Shown one piece after another: positions 11,376 through 33,085 of a stretch of DNA of 64,000 nucleotides. A model generated the notes under the pieces. That model made no database searches. It was not told the DNA's origin and worked only from the letters and a program-made list of their open reading frames with translations. Position 1 is the stretch's first letter. Every line of letters starts with the position of its first letter. The stretch covers positions 2,666,001 to 2,730,000 of the forward strand of contig NC_092568.1 in assembly GCF_037975245.1 (NCBI RefSeq). Direction: 5' to 3'. The stretch comes from Apostichopus japonicus (taxonomy: Eukaryota > Echinodermata > Holothuroidea > Aspidochirotida > Stichopodidae). The position numbers were made by a program, and so were the translations under genes.

Positions 11376-12539
11376 TTTTAATGAACAAAGTGTTATGTAG
11401 CCAGATTCCTATTCGTATTGTTGCCAAGTCACCGCTGTAGAGGCATGACGACAGCGGCGGAGGTAATCACGGGGTCCGGCAGGTGCGAAAATATCCCAGT
11501 GCAAAAGTGGGGGACACACACCTCTGAGGGTATCTGCTAAGCCAGCAGATAATGAAAGCCCGTAGTTTTCGCTAAGTTCATTTCCAGTTTATTATATTTT
11601 TAGTATGTTGAATTTCAAGATTCTAGACAGGATATTTCACCAGAGTTTTGAGACAAATACATATTTTGTGCTAAAGCCTGTGTGATAAAGCTGCTTGTCA
11701 TGTTGTTGTTAAAACGATGTTACTCATTATACTTCAAGTTCTAGTTTAGTATAGTAATGTACATATGTTTAAAAAATATTTTATTTGTGATTAAATTACC
11801 TGATGCCAAGTACAGGTCGGTAGCCTGCAGGAGGGCGGGCAGCTTCCCCTTGAGATTTCCACTTCCTTAAAGAAACTTGGCTTACGATAATATGAACGCC
11901 TGGACAGGATGCACTATTTCATTTAGTGTTAGCAAAACTTCATTTCTTTTTATACAATTTCATTAGTCAGTACAATAGTGTGCAACCTCAAGATTATATG
12001 CACGTATTGTACAGGAACGGCGGTCAAAGGAACACAAGGTATATTTTCACCGCGCATCATGTATACGCACGATCACGGATGCGATGACCGGACATGCGAA
12101 AGCTGTTTAGGTTTCCAAGAGTTTTTTTTTTAGAAAATAAACGTAGAGATCCTCCTAAGATTTAACTTCTAATGGCATCAGTGGTACCACTGTTCATAAA
12201 TATATTTATTACGATATTATGTACGGTAGGCATATCATTTTTCATTGCTAGCCCCTATATCAGTGCCCCAATGTTCTAACTAAGAATACTGAGGCACAGT
12301 ACCCTAAACGGCCCACCCATTCATCTCATTTGCCCCCCCCCCCCAGTAGGTCCCTTTATGGCATGTAAAACAAATAATGATAACACAACCTAACAATTAC
12401 TTAACACCTAAATTCTTCGTATGGCTTCCCCTCAGCATAGATAGGCTACGGCTATACAATCAGAATGTCCTAGCGGGCTTTTATATCTTCAATCAGCAGT
12501 ATTATTTATTAAATAAGCACGCGTAAAGTTTCTAGTTTC
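11376..12539. other. Intergenic region with two unconfirmed exon-like patches
   Basis: A GC-richer patch at 11400-11560 contains a 31-codon plus-strand frame starting at 11446 and a small hairpin (TATCTGCT / AGCAGATA, 11531-11551). At about 11812-11885 the minus strand shows an open frame ending at a donor-like CATCAG/GTAATT. Neither resembles a family I know. Either could be a displaced non-coding first exon of BABAM2 or part of an unknown transcript. The rest is featureless apart from a C-run near 12342. Confidence 0.4.
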
Positions 12540-12790
12540 TTTTCCTATGTTTAGGTGTATTTTGGTGGGGTTAGGCCGGTGGGGGTTCAGTGTGGGTTTT
12601 TTTGTTGGTGGCCTTGATAAGCTCTGCTTCTGCCAGGTCTCCCCCACTTCACATCATTTGTATATTTGTTTAATTATTATGGAATGTAGTGTATTGTATA
12701 TTCAAGTGTTATATGTTCACTTTGTTTATGTTATGGTGAAGTGGAAATAAATAGTTTTCAATTTCAATTTCAATTCAATTTCAATTACCA
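12540..12790 (+). mobile_element. 3' end of a non-LTR retrotransposon (LINE tail)
   Basis: The sequence GATAAGCTCTGCTTCTGCC followed by AGGTCTCCCCC, then an AT-rich stretch, AAATAAATAG and a (CAATTT)n-like tail at about 12756-12787 has the form of a LINE 3' UTR ending in a microsatellite tail. The same hairpin-like motif (AAAGCTTTGCTTATTCTGA then CTCC) follows the reverse-transcriptase remnant at 44.9 kb. No coding part is preserved here. The family assignment (L2/CR1-like) is an inference. Confidence 0.55.
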
Positions 12791-15700
12791 TTGTGTAAAA
12801 CAATTATTAAAGCAGAGTCTATAAAGGAACGTAGAGTCCTTTTACCTTCTTTCTTTTTTCTTGAAGTGTCAATTTCTTAAACATGAGGGCTCAAAGTAAA
12901 GAATGTTTAAATGCAGCTTATAAGGCATGGGAAGTGCCATTTCCGGCAATCTGGGACGAATTATTGGCACCAACCGATGGTGGTACTCCGCTTAGATAGT
13001 GTCATGATGGACCCACTAAACATTTCTAAAACAAGGCCCTGGTATATATACACATAAAATCATCATTGTATAACATATGGACGATACATCATGTTTCTCG
13101 ATGGTCCTCAGCTACCCCACTGAACCCCTAGAGTCCCCGTATTTCGGTGGGTCTTTTCGGGAGCCGCTTTGGGAGCCCCCGTTTTTCTGGGCTCTTTTCG
13201 GGAACCCCGTTTTTGGTTTGTTTTGTTTTTTAATTAAAGCGGTCACCCGTTTTTCACACGAGGTACGGTTATCGATGTTATATGGTTATTTATAAGTACT
13301 GCGTAAACAAGTCGTAACACGTTAGATGACACATGCATCTAATTTTTTTATCTGTTTGGGAGTCTAATCGAATCCCACAACCTTTTTTTCCATTTTTCGG
13401 GATACTCATGCATGGCAGTACATTAGTTCCACATTACATGGTACACAAACTGCAGAAGGGAATGTATACACGTATACACGCTAGGATCCTAGGGCTCCCG
13501 TTTGTAGCCAGTGATAGTACCAAACCAGCATTAGTTGCACGATCTGCCGATGCACTAGAATGATTTTCCTACGTTAACTGTCCAGAAAACTTACGTAACG
13601 GTCAAGCAGCACTAATTTAGATGTGTCTAGAAGAAACCGCGCATTGGCGCCTATGTCCTTCAAGATGGAAAGGGGGGGGGGGGGGGGTTGAACCTTTTGA
13701 AGTGTGACTTTTTGAAGTAGATGAAAGACCTAAAGGAAAATATAACATTTGGCAGAATGGCGGTGTCAAGAATATGCATGCATCGATTTTACACGAAGTT
13801 ATAATTTCATTCGGTCAAGACATTAGCACGATCAATCAAGAACTCATTCGAATGATGACAAGAACGTAATTTAAACGTTTCGAAATTTCGGATATGCCGG
13901 CGTTTTGTAATACATACTAACTTATGACAACACGTGTCTGGGGATGAAGCGTTTCAGAACATTATCGATTAATCGTAGCCCGCCACGGAATGTGAGCCGT
14001 AAATCTATAGCAGATTGTCTTTGCTTGATCTTATTTTCAGTATATTACGTAGGCCTACTCAGTTCGGTTTGGTTAAATTGTCAGACATTGATGAATAAAC
14101 GCAGAAAGTTGCTTTGGCGCTTGTTTTGTGGTGGTTTCTGTTACAACCGTCTTAACAATATACATAGGCCTATTACTATTATTATTATATATAGGCCTAT
14201 TATTATTATAAAGGATGACTTTAGACACAAAATCCAGTGCAGGTTGTATGTAAATTTTGAGAAATGACCCTTTTAACATCTGAAGTTTATCCAATAAAGT
14301 GGCTGGAAATAGAATAGTAAATCTAACACAAAGGTCATCAGGTCAGTTCCTCAGATGCCACAGAAGAAAACCTAAAATAATATTTTGTTAATACGTTATA
14401 AATTTGTCAAGGACAAATTATGTTGTCAACCAAGGATTCTCCAGCTGTCGAAGGAAGGTGTCAATATCTTGCAACTTTTAGAACAATGAAGTAATGAACA
14501 AAGTGTACAGGACACTTTGGGAGATCATTTCCTTAAAGCTGAGAGTCATTTTTAGCTGATTTGATCATATTTGGGCTATTATAACCCCATATCAATGAAG
14601 TTTACAAGTTTGGATAAAACGTCAAATTTCGTTTCAAATATTGGCGTCAATAATTATAGGATTTTATATATTTGAAGATGTTTTTATACATTAGATTAAC
14701 AGCAATATGAAAAGTGTCTGTCTGACAAAACATTCGACGATTGATTCGAATCTGTTAATTTCTCTCTCTTTTAACGATCATTTGGAACAAAACAATCCAT
14801 AAAGAAAGATTATAATCCTACTTTGACTTAAACTTATATGTAGCCCAAATTTGGTAATAGTTGTCGAGTAAACACACACATACACAAAACTTTGGAACTT
14901 TCAAGAACTTCTCGTTTATTTTTAATCATGTTTTTCTTTTTACGAGTATACATGGGGTATATTACAGATATGTGATTGTTACAGTAACTCAATTCATGAA
15001 AAACTTACACACACACAAACACACATACATTCAATAATACTATAAATAAAAGATAAATCGATTTTGAGAAGTTGACACGTAGTATAAAACATATATTCTA
15101 CTATGTTATGTTATGTTTTGTTAATAAAAATTCAATGAGCCCCCAACTGTTTGCATATCATACAATACGGTATAAAATATAATTTCCCTTACAATATCAG
15201 AATGTACATTTTTCCCCACCCGCAACCCATTCATGACGGAGGGAACATTAAAAAATACAACATGTATATTACGTAAATTAAATAAGTTTTTTAATTTAAA
15301 GTTAATACTTTGCAAGCGTGTTAAAATTTATAGGAACAATTATACGCCAAAATTAATGAACCGAATAACGAATGAAAAATTACATATAACTATAATGGAA
15401 TAGTCACTTTTATATCCTTATTTTCCTTACCAATTCCTGATAAGACAACATCGCTTATATATGGTAAACATATATCATTGCACGAACTAGCCCGACATCA
15501 TTGAAACTAAATATTCACAGATTAATGTGTCCAAATATAAAGGACTATGTTTGCATAAACCTTGAAAGATACAGAATACCGTATACTGGACGAAATTGCT
15601 ATGGTCAATTCTAGTAATACTTTCTCAGGCTCCCCTCATATTCCCCTCCCCTCTCATCCCATACCATACCACCCCCCCCCCACCTCCCCTCCTCACCCAT

Positions 15701-16033
15701 ACCTTTTTAGGCACGTCTTTCTTCAACGTTTTCTTTTAATCTCATATACGAGATGAAAGCTGAGAATGGATAGGATATATATCTACAGGCATAAATAACA
15801 CGAGAGTCAAGGTGTATGTTCACACTTAATGCGTATGACGTCATCAGTAACATTCACTCACTTATATAAACTTTTACTGATGAAGGAACAGAAGGATGCA
15901 GAGGCGTAAAGAATCCTTTTTACTATCCCTCCACCCCCCCCCCACCCCTGCTCTAACCCTTCAACCTCTTCCTCCCCTTCGAAGGCAATGCACCTCTTTG
16001 ATAATGATTGGTTGTCTGCTGGTTTTCACGTGT
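12791..16033. other. Gene-poor region downstream of the ARF-like gene
   Basis: The interval holds a short imperfect tandem repeat of GGGAGCC/GGGAACC words with TTTTCGGG (13130-13215), a poly-G run (13672-13687), TAGGCCTAT words near 14165 and 14195, and C-runs at about 15671 and 15936. The open frames on either strand lack splice context or homology I recognise. The 3' UTR of the ARF-like gene must begin at 16033 and extend leftward here. Confidence 0.55.
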
Positions 16034-17927
16034 TCAAGATCTCTCTTTCTTGAAAGTTTTAAGCATTTTAGAGAGCATTTCCATTCCTTCAAATAGCCCC
16101 TCGCCTGTTGTCGCACATGTTCCTTGGATGGACCACGGGTTCCTGCGAAAGTTCCTCAACTGAAGGTTTTCGATGATTTTGGATGGACCAACAGCTCCTG
16201 TTTTGTTAAGAATGAAAAGAGTCTGTTTTTTCGTGCTGAATACAAGGGGGGGGGGGCGAGGTGGCTGACTACCATCTGGTATCACATGCCTATAGCCATA
16301 TTGTGGACCGTCAGGGACCGATACCATCCATACAATGAAGGAAAAATATTTTGCATGGTGGATTTGATATGTATTGATTTCATTCCGAAAATGGGGAAGC
16401 GGGGAAGGGGCGGGGGCCGCCAGGGGTGGGTCGGCAAAGCAGTCTCCTTAATTAGTTGCATGCAGACTGGTACAATAATCTCCATATTAGAAGGTTCTTG
16501 ATCTTTAAAATGCAGTTTATGTATTGCAGAACATTTAAAAAGGTTGTGGTACCTGGTAAGTCTTGCTTGTTCGCCATGACAACGAAGGGTATATCCCTAA
16601 TAATGCCGTCATCTGTCAGAATTGCTTCTATTTCTTCTCGGGCAATCTTAAATCGTTCCACGTCAGTGCTATCCACAACAAATATTAAACCTGTAGAAAA
16701 TCAATGCAAATTTGTTGTTCTATTTTATACCAAAGATTTTAAAAGAAAGATTATCGATCTAAAGAAGCGAAAAATATGTAAAAGAAAATGTTGGTGTCTA
16801 ATTATTTATGACTTGATCATCAGAATTGGTGAAATTAATGTGCTTAAATTCCTTGGTGTAACTCGATGGCCCTCTATTTCTTTGCTAGATAAAATCAAAG
16901 CAAAATAATTTTCTTCCACTTATATAGTCATGTTAATGACCCTTCATTACCCCCTTCCTCCCGTTACCAGGAGAAAAATATATGTGTAGAGAATATATGA
17001 GTATCTAAAACAATTCTCTGAAGTCGACTCATTTAAGTATACCTTCCGCTCCGATGTAATAATGTCTCCATAGCTTTCTGATGGTTTCTTGGCCTCCAAC
17101 ATCCCAAACTGTTAAAGTTAAACCTGGAACTGGTGTGATTTCTTCTACATTAAAACCAATTGTTGGTATCGTGGTCACCACTTCATTCAACTTTAACTTG
17201 TACATAACAGTCGTTTTCCCTGAAAAGAAAAGAAACCTCTGCCTAATTGATGTATCCAGTCACTCGAATGATATATTAACGGTAAGAGTTGACTTGGAAA
17301 CATGTAGGCCTAATGGGGGCGGGCAGTAGTTGAGTGACCACTTATTTTACTGTCCAGAATTTTTGGTTGCAATACTGATGACCTGCAAATTAAGGCCGAG
17401 AACTATTTTGTCAATTTTCCCGGATTGCACAGGTACGTAATACGACAGTGTATTATAATATGGCTACGTGGGAAGTTCGCTTTGAAATCACTCACGAGTA
17501 CGCCAAAACTGGAATTATTGCCTTGAGTTTGCTTATTATACTTAATAATGGATCTATGCAAAACACTGGGGCCTTATAGGGTGCCCGGGGAAATAAGTGT
17601 CAAATTATTTGTTTTTTATTGTAAACTATTGGAAATATGTGGTCTCAGAACCCGGCGGACAGCTGACACTCAACGCCACTGATTCTGTCACAAATTTATC
17701 ATTCCCCCCCCCCCCCCACCAAGTGTGCTGGTTAGGTAATTGCCCAAAAATTGAACTGAGTGTAATCAGTAATTTTGAGTCTTAAATGACTTAAAAGAGA
17801 ATTTAACTTGGAATAACTTAAATCACTTACCTGCACCGTCAAGTCCGAGAAGAAGTACTCTGGTTGGTGGTCCATAGGTAAACCAATCATTGTACAGTGA
17901 AGACAGTTTAGCTAACAGCAGACCCAT
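16034..17927 (-). CDS. ARF-family small GTPase (ADP-ribosylation factor-like), complete 4-exon gene
   Basis: Coding exons on the minus strand are 17927-17831, 17219-17043, 16690-16553 and 16197-16034, giving 191 aa with all junction phases consistent. Motifs are an N-terminal [10 protein letters not shown] with Gly2 available for myristoylation, P-loop GLDGAGKT (residues 28-35), switch I region [11 protein letters not shown] (48-58), WDVGGQ (71-76), NKQD (132-135) and TCAT (164-167). The glycine of WDVGGQ and the lack of a C-terminal prenylation cysteine are typical of the ARF/ARL branch. ARF-family proteins cycle between GDP and GTP on membranes and recruit coats, tethers or lipid-modifying enzymes. 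Human ARF1 is 181 aa; this protein has a longer N-terminus before the P-loop and a lysine-rich tail (KTFKKERS). I cannot choose between a divergent ARF and an ARL such as ARL14-like. The third exon uses the uncommon donor G/GTACCA. It is head to head with RAB4. Confidence 0.92.
16198..16552 (-). other. ARF-like gene intron 3
   Basis: The intron contains G-runs near 16246-16256 and 16390-16430. Open frames here on either strand are chance extensions of the flanking exons. Confidence 0.6.
16691..17042 (-). other. ARF-like gene intron 2
   Basis: The AT-rich intron runs from donor AAG/GTATAC to acceptor TTTTCTACAG. No embedded feature was seen. Confidence 0.7.
17220..17830 (-). other. ARF-like gene intron 1
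   Basis: The intron carries a run of C residues near 17706-17719. Nothing else was recognised. Confidence 0.7.
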
Positions 17928-18591
17928 ATTGGTATGGTTTCTTTTATAGATGTCTCGATAATCGCTGATTTACATTCCCCGTGCGCGTTGACGAGTTTGG
18001 ACAAAATGAATACAGATGCATGTTGTCTCCCTTATTATATATATTTTGTAGTTCAATGTTGGCAATGAACACGTTGTTGGATTTACGATGATAATTAGTC
18101 ACTGACTAACAGTTTTTTGAACACCTTACCAAATCCACGTTTCAGAAAAGTACATGGGAAGTTCCCATATGACGCATATTGTTTTGGGGATAAAAATAGA
18201 CGAATTTTTCGAAATAAAATCTTGCACCAGTATTTGAATATTGCAACATATCATGCTTTATATCGAAAAAGTTTTATTTCCCTGCAAAATATAATAATTT
18301 TAATACTTAACAATATAATTATTTTGATACAGTTGTTATTAATAGTAAAAACTATAGGCCTAGGTCTCTAATGACTCTGAGCAAATAATTTTACATCTGG
18401 CTGCAGCTTCCAAAATTAAGCAACAGAGAAACCTCGATCAAGATAATAACACCTTGCTAGCAGTTGCAAAGTTTCTACTGCATTTGGTTAACGCTATACA
18501 CTCAAAGGATCTGGGATAGCAATCTTGTTCGATATTCTCTTTGTGAGCTTTATTCAGTGTGTCTGTTTTAAATGGCGGAGACCAGAAAGAT
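17928..18591. promoter_or_regulatory. Bidirectional promoter region between the ARF-like gene and RAB4
   Basis: The two start codons diverge with 664 bp between them. This interval must therefore contain both 5' UTRs and, unless there are further upstream exons, both promoters. I see no clear TATA box at a suitable place for either gene. A short upstream reading frame sits immediately before the RAB4 start. Confidence 0.6.

Positions 18592-18595
<4 letters not shown>
18572..18595 (+). promoter_or_regulatory. Upstream ORF overlapping the RAB4 start codon
   Basis: ATGGCGGAGACC opens a seven-codon frame (MAETRKI) whose stop TGA shares bases with the RAB4 start as ATGA (18592-18595). If the transcript begins upstream of 18572, ribosomes could terminate and restart at the RAB4 ATG or scan on to the second in-frame ATG at 18628. 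Confidence 0.5.
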
Positions 18596-28126
<9,531 letters not shown>

Positions 28127-31100
28127 GGGCCATGCCCCCTTCATTCCATGCGATGAGATCCTCCACTATAACCTTCAATGTTACCCAGCTCTCTTCATCT
28201 CTACATAAATGTTACTCTTGCCAGCAAGTTACGATCTGTAAGAAAAAAAAACCTGGTTATCATTGTTGTCAGTGGGTATTTTTATTTTATTTTTTTTCTC
28301 AGTTCATTCCTGCTGCGAAAAAAAAATATGAGAAGAAAACTCCAGATGATTTTCCAGTAGTGGTCTGATCTTTTTAATGTTTCTCACTTACATAGACTGC
28401 CCATGGTCAGTGTTTTGATAAAGAAAGATGTATATTTAAGATATTTCTGGCTAGATCTTTCAAACAGAGATTTACACATTGTCTAAGGCTCTCACCTTGA
28501 GCTGGCTATGTGTCGTAATTGTTTCATGCGCTAACCCAGTCAGTGGTGTGAAAGAAACACTTGGTATATACCTATCCGTTATCACGTGATCGACGCCATC
28601 ATTGCGGGCCGTCCGAGAATAATATCTCTACAAAGCTAGAATGCAGAGTGCAGAATTTAGCAAGCTGTGAAGTAGTAATTCCCCTTGTCAGTGTTCCAGC
28701 CATTTTTAACAAACATGAGCACTTGACATAGACCGACTACGGTTGTAGCTGTGGTAAGCCTAGCTACTCTAGGCTGATTTTAATTCCAGCTAGAGCTGTT
28801 AGTGGCTTTAATAGTGATGAGTGTATTGCTCCCAGTTATGCTAGAAAGTCAGTTAATGGCCACTGATGCTCCAACTGTCAGAAAGCATTTTACAACATAC
28901 ACTCGGAGGCACTTTAGCTCACCTAGACTATTAATCCTCAAATATGAACACATTTCAATATCTGGAAAAATCTGGAGGAGTCGTAACTACCAGGAGAAAT
29001 GGACTTTTGAAAACTTGGAGCAATTTTTAACGTAAAAAAATTTGGGGCCAATCTCGATGGACTTTTAAACTGTTGCATCTGTGGGCTATTAGTGTGCATT
29101 GATGGGATGAAATGAAAGACTTGACAGACCTCATACAGAGCGTTGCTCAAGTAAACTCGATTGAATCTGCTGCAAAGTGAAATACTGTTATGGAAGGCAA
29201 CCAGCTACGTATTAACGAAAATGATGTGCCGGTCGTCCTTATGTCCGCTTATTTTGGTTTTTAGTCTTATGCAATCTGTTACTACAGTTGTGCTACACGA
29301 TAATTTGTTTGGATCAAGAGATGGCTCATGTTAACTCTTGAGTTAGCAAGCTTCAAATCTCTGTAATATTGTGATGTGGATTAATTTATGCTCATGTATA
29401 GAAAGTTAGAAACACTGAAAATGTAAATCAAGCTAAAAAAGTTATGTGTAAAGTAATGCCCAGTTGCATGATTGCTGTTTTTCTTTGCAGTTTAAAAAAA
29501 AAAAAAAAATTCATTGGATATCTCTTCGAGCAGACTTCCATATCACATGTATCTTCAATTCTGTAAATATTTGTTCGCTTTCTTGCACAAATTGTTTCAT
29601 AAAAATGACCTTGGAGATACATCTTTAAGTCTGTATATTAACTGCGGGAGGATATCTGAAAGAAAAGTTCACCAACCATGTTGGGAACTGTACCACATTC
29701 TTTCAATGTTTTTCAGAGAGTATTTAGCGCTCACTTTACAGCTAGGTCAATGTAAAGCATGCTGAAATTACTGGGACATAAATCGGCATGTTGTAGTGAT
29801 TGTATGGCCGTGTCTAAAAAAGACAAAAAGTTGATTTGCTGTGTTTCATAGAACTAAATACTACTGTCAAGAAGTGTTAACCAATAAAAGAAACTTTTTA
29901 TTGGGGGGGGGGGGGGGGGTTCCTTCATTGTTCAAATGAACAACATCCAAATGGAATGAAATCTTTACATCAAAACTTTCATCAATTTTTATTTTTACAC
30001 ATCTTACTTGACATCTCATTTGTTGCAGTAGAATAAAACTCCCATTATTGGAGCATTATTTAGGGCTACCTTTTCTGCTCCTGAAATAATCTTAAACTTT
30101 ATAAAATTCTATCCAAGTCTTATACATTGAGCTCAATGGGCCGTTTAGCAAGCAGTCAGTGTTGTGATTGCAGTTATAATAGCAGTGCTTGTGTGTTTTG
30201 GTATGAAATTCCATATTGTGACTAATCTACAAAAGAAATTATAAAAAAAAAACTTGTATTGTAACATTAATGTCATCAAGAGGGTGTGACATTGCTTGTC
30301 CCGGTTGGATATTTATCGAAAGCGGACAACAGTTAATATTGGGACTTTATAATAATAATTAATTCACTTTAAAAGTGAAGCAATTGGACGCATGACTTAG
30401 TGGGTAGCATACTTCAGTAACAGACTGCCATATTCAGTTTGTATCATCTAGAAAACTTCTGAGCATGGAATTGTCCCAAGAAAATATGAAATATATAGAT
30501 ACTGAAAACTGTCAAAAAAGTGTTGGAAATTGTGTTGAAATTTTTGAAATGTGACCATTTTGGCATATATCTAAAAGTGTTTGTGCCATCTGGTAGTCCC
30601 TTTAAATAAAACATAAGAAGCCGTTTGTATCAAAGATTTTGTCAGTTATTTCTGTCCATCATATGGTTATTTCAATCATGTTTGAAACATTTTTAAATGA
30701 TTAAAAAAAATCTTTTTATGTAATTTATAATGAACACTAAAGTTTTCATGACAATTGGAATTGAGGTATTTTCTTGTGTCTGGGCATAAGACAACTATTT
30801 AATTATTACCATTATTCTTATTATATTGTTTAGGTGGGAGGGGTTCCGTGTTCTTTTGTTCCCCTTTGTGTAGTCTGATATTTTTCTTCATCTTTTTATA
30901 CCTTCAGGCTAAATATTACTATTTCTGTTTGTATATTGCGCATTTGCAACCTCTTCACATAAATATTTATTCATCATAACATTCTCGTTCACCCAATTAT
31001 CCACCACCCTCGCTAGGATATATGTTCTTGTGTTCTTGTCTGTGAAGGATATATACAAAGGGAGTGCATTCTTTTGTATGTAGAAGTTCACTCTCCATGG

Positions 31101-31147
31101 GATATATCCCTTACAGTTAAGCTTAACTGTGATCATATGGTGATTCT
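28127..31147 (+). other. RAB4 3' UTR and downstream region
   Basis: Candidate poly(A) signals AATAAA occur at 29883-29888, 30032-30037 and 30605-30610, so the 3' UTR could be about 1.8-2.5 kb. The choice cannot be settled from sequence alone. A poly-G run lies at about 29904-29920 and an A-run at about 29494-29508. Short open frames here have no recognisable relatives. Confidence 0.5.
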
Positions 31148-33085
31148 CAGTGGCGGAGATTTCTTGTCAGAAGTGGGGGGGTTGCAGGCCATTGATGAAA
31201 TAAAAAGTCATAACTGCTGGCTCACTATATAAGTGGAGCGCCACCATAAGTTGGCGCGAAGTGCACAAGAATTTTTTGGCAAATATTGCCTCCCAGATTG
31301 CAGTAAATGGCACTGCCCAGGCCTTGAAAAGCTGGATTTAACCAGGGGTGTATGCAGGATTTTCTAACCCGGGGGGCGCGTATTACTATCTAAGCGGAGC
31401 GCCACCATTGGTTGGCGCGCAGCGTACAAGAAAATTTCTGGTTTTGGTACCCCCAGATCACCGGAAATGGCACTTGAAATGGCTTGAAACTGACCAACCA
31501 TATGTACACTTTTGCCTGACAACCAAGTTTTTTCCAAATACTTTTTTCTCATCTATAACCTTTTTGAAGATTGTCACCAGTCACACATCATGTTCGACTT
31601 CATCACATATCCTGTGGATCATTGCTTTTGTAGGTGATTCTTCATCACGGCCCACAATATCCGTCAGCCCCACTGTTCAGAATTTGAAAATTCACAATTC
31701 TCGTGAATAAATTCACTTCAAAACATACCCATAATGTTGCACAAAATATCATCTATGGACAACCGATATAGAAAAACCTCCTTCAAACCCTAACAGACGG
31801 GTCAAAATTGCACGAGTATGATGAAGTATGATGAAGAATGTTGGTTAGGGAATTTTCGAAAATTCAGACGCTACTAAAAAATTTCGTTGAAGGAAATAAA
31901 AAATATACCAGATATTTCCGAAACCGAACACTACACACATCGACAGTTTTGACCATGGGCGCAGATCAGTCTTGGATAATGGTGGGGACGCGTGTCTGTT
32001 CTATGACACTATCTAAGCGGAGCGCGACCATGGGTTCGCGCGTAGCGTACGATTTTTTGGGGCAAATATACCTCCCAGATCGCCGGAAATAACACTTCCC
32101 AGACCTAATGATGCTCCTAAACCTCCTTAAGTTTTAGATCTCATTGCTTAGAAATTTAGTTTGGAGAAATACATGGGCGTCTGCAGAAAGAAAATCAGGG
32201 GGCAAATAATCCAAGTAGACTTTTGTATATACGATGGGTCTGGGGTCCTCTCCCAGAAAACAAATATAGACTGCCGCAAATGCGATTTCCGTCCTATATT
32301 TAACAACTGTGGATAAAATACAATAAAATGAGAACTGCTGCATGTCATTTGCACAATGCTGGATCAAACTGCGCCAAAGTTCCATACAGGGGAACTTGAA
32401 ATGCAAAGACAAATTGGTGGGGACACGGTATATCATGTCCCCACTACTGAAAAAGTTTGTGGGGACGCGTCCCGCTGTCCTCACCAGGATCTGCGCCCAT
32501 GGTTTGGAGGCTGTTTATCGTGGAACGCCATTTTCATGCTTACTGATATGATGTGATATCTGCTGTTTGTTTACAAATTCGAATAATTTTGTCACTGTTC
32601 CTCTTCCTCTTCCCGTTTTCTTGCCGTATTTTCTACTCCATCCTTTGGTCCTTTTCTCTCTTTCTTCTTTTTCTTTTCCTTCCTTCACCTCGTTGAAGTT
32701 GGCAAGTGTATACAGTTCCAAAGCTATTCAACAGCAACAAAACGTTATTTTGTGTATTTCTGTTGTGGGGTGAAGTTAGCGCTATGAGCTACAAGGTCCA
32801 ATGCGCAAGGTGGGGGAAAGGGGCTAGAAATAATGTGTCGGTCAATTCTAACTCGGTTTTCGGTCGTTAATTGTTGATGTAGCCTACCAGGTAAAAGGTT
32901 GAAATGACTTTAACAATTTCAAATTTAATAATTTGATTTATTATGCCATTTGGAGCACATAACATAGGCTATAACAGAACATTACTGGCAAAAACTAGGG
33001 GGGGTTGATTGTGTGGGCCAACCCCCCCTCTTCAAAAAGTGGGGGGGTTAAAACCCCCCCAACCCCCCCTGTTTCTCCGCCACTG
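31148..33085. mobile_element. Nested non-autonomous hAT-type element, copy 1 (1938 bp)
   Basis: The element begins CAGTGGCGGAGA and ends with the inverted TCTCCGCCACTG. GTGATTCT at 31140-31147 and 33086-33093 is a perfect 8-bp target-site duplication. A motif of the form CTATCTAAGCGGAGCGCC, then a short loop and GGCGCG, recurs three times inside (near 31226, 31388 and 32008), each time shortly after a hAT-like terminus. The element therefore appears built from several related elements inserted into one another. No transposase frame was recognised. It is near identical to the copy at 33801-35704. Confidence 0.92.
31953..32501. mobile_element. Inner hAT-type element nested in copy 1
   Basis: Termini CATGGGCGCAGATC and GATCTGCGCCCATG are exact inverted repeats. 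The flanks GTTTTGAC (31945-31952) and GTTTGGAG (32502-32509) are a degraded 8-bp duplication (6 of 8). A further hAT-like left end (CATGGGCGTCTGCAGA, near 32172) lies inside it. Confidence 0.8.

Noticed and set aside
11400-11580. A structured RNA gene (5S rRNA, snRNA or tRNA)
   Set aside because: Compared by eye with U1, 5S and tRNA consensus boxes; no match beyond a short 8-bp hairpin.
13077-13563. Open frames with repeated aromatic/proline words
   Set aside because: They come from a short imperfect tandem repeat; no start context, splice signals or relatives were recognised.
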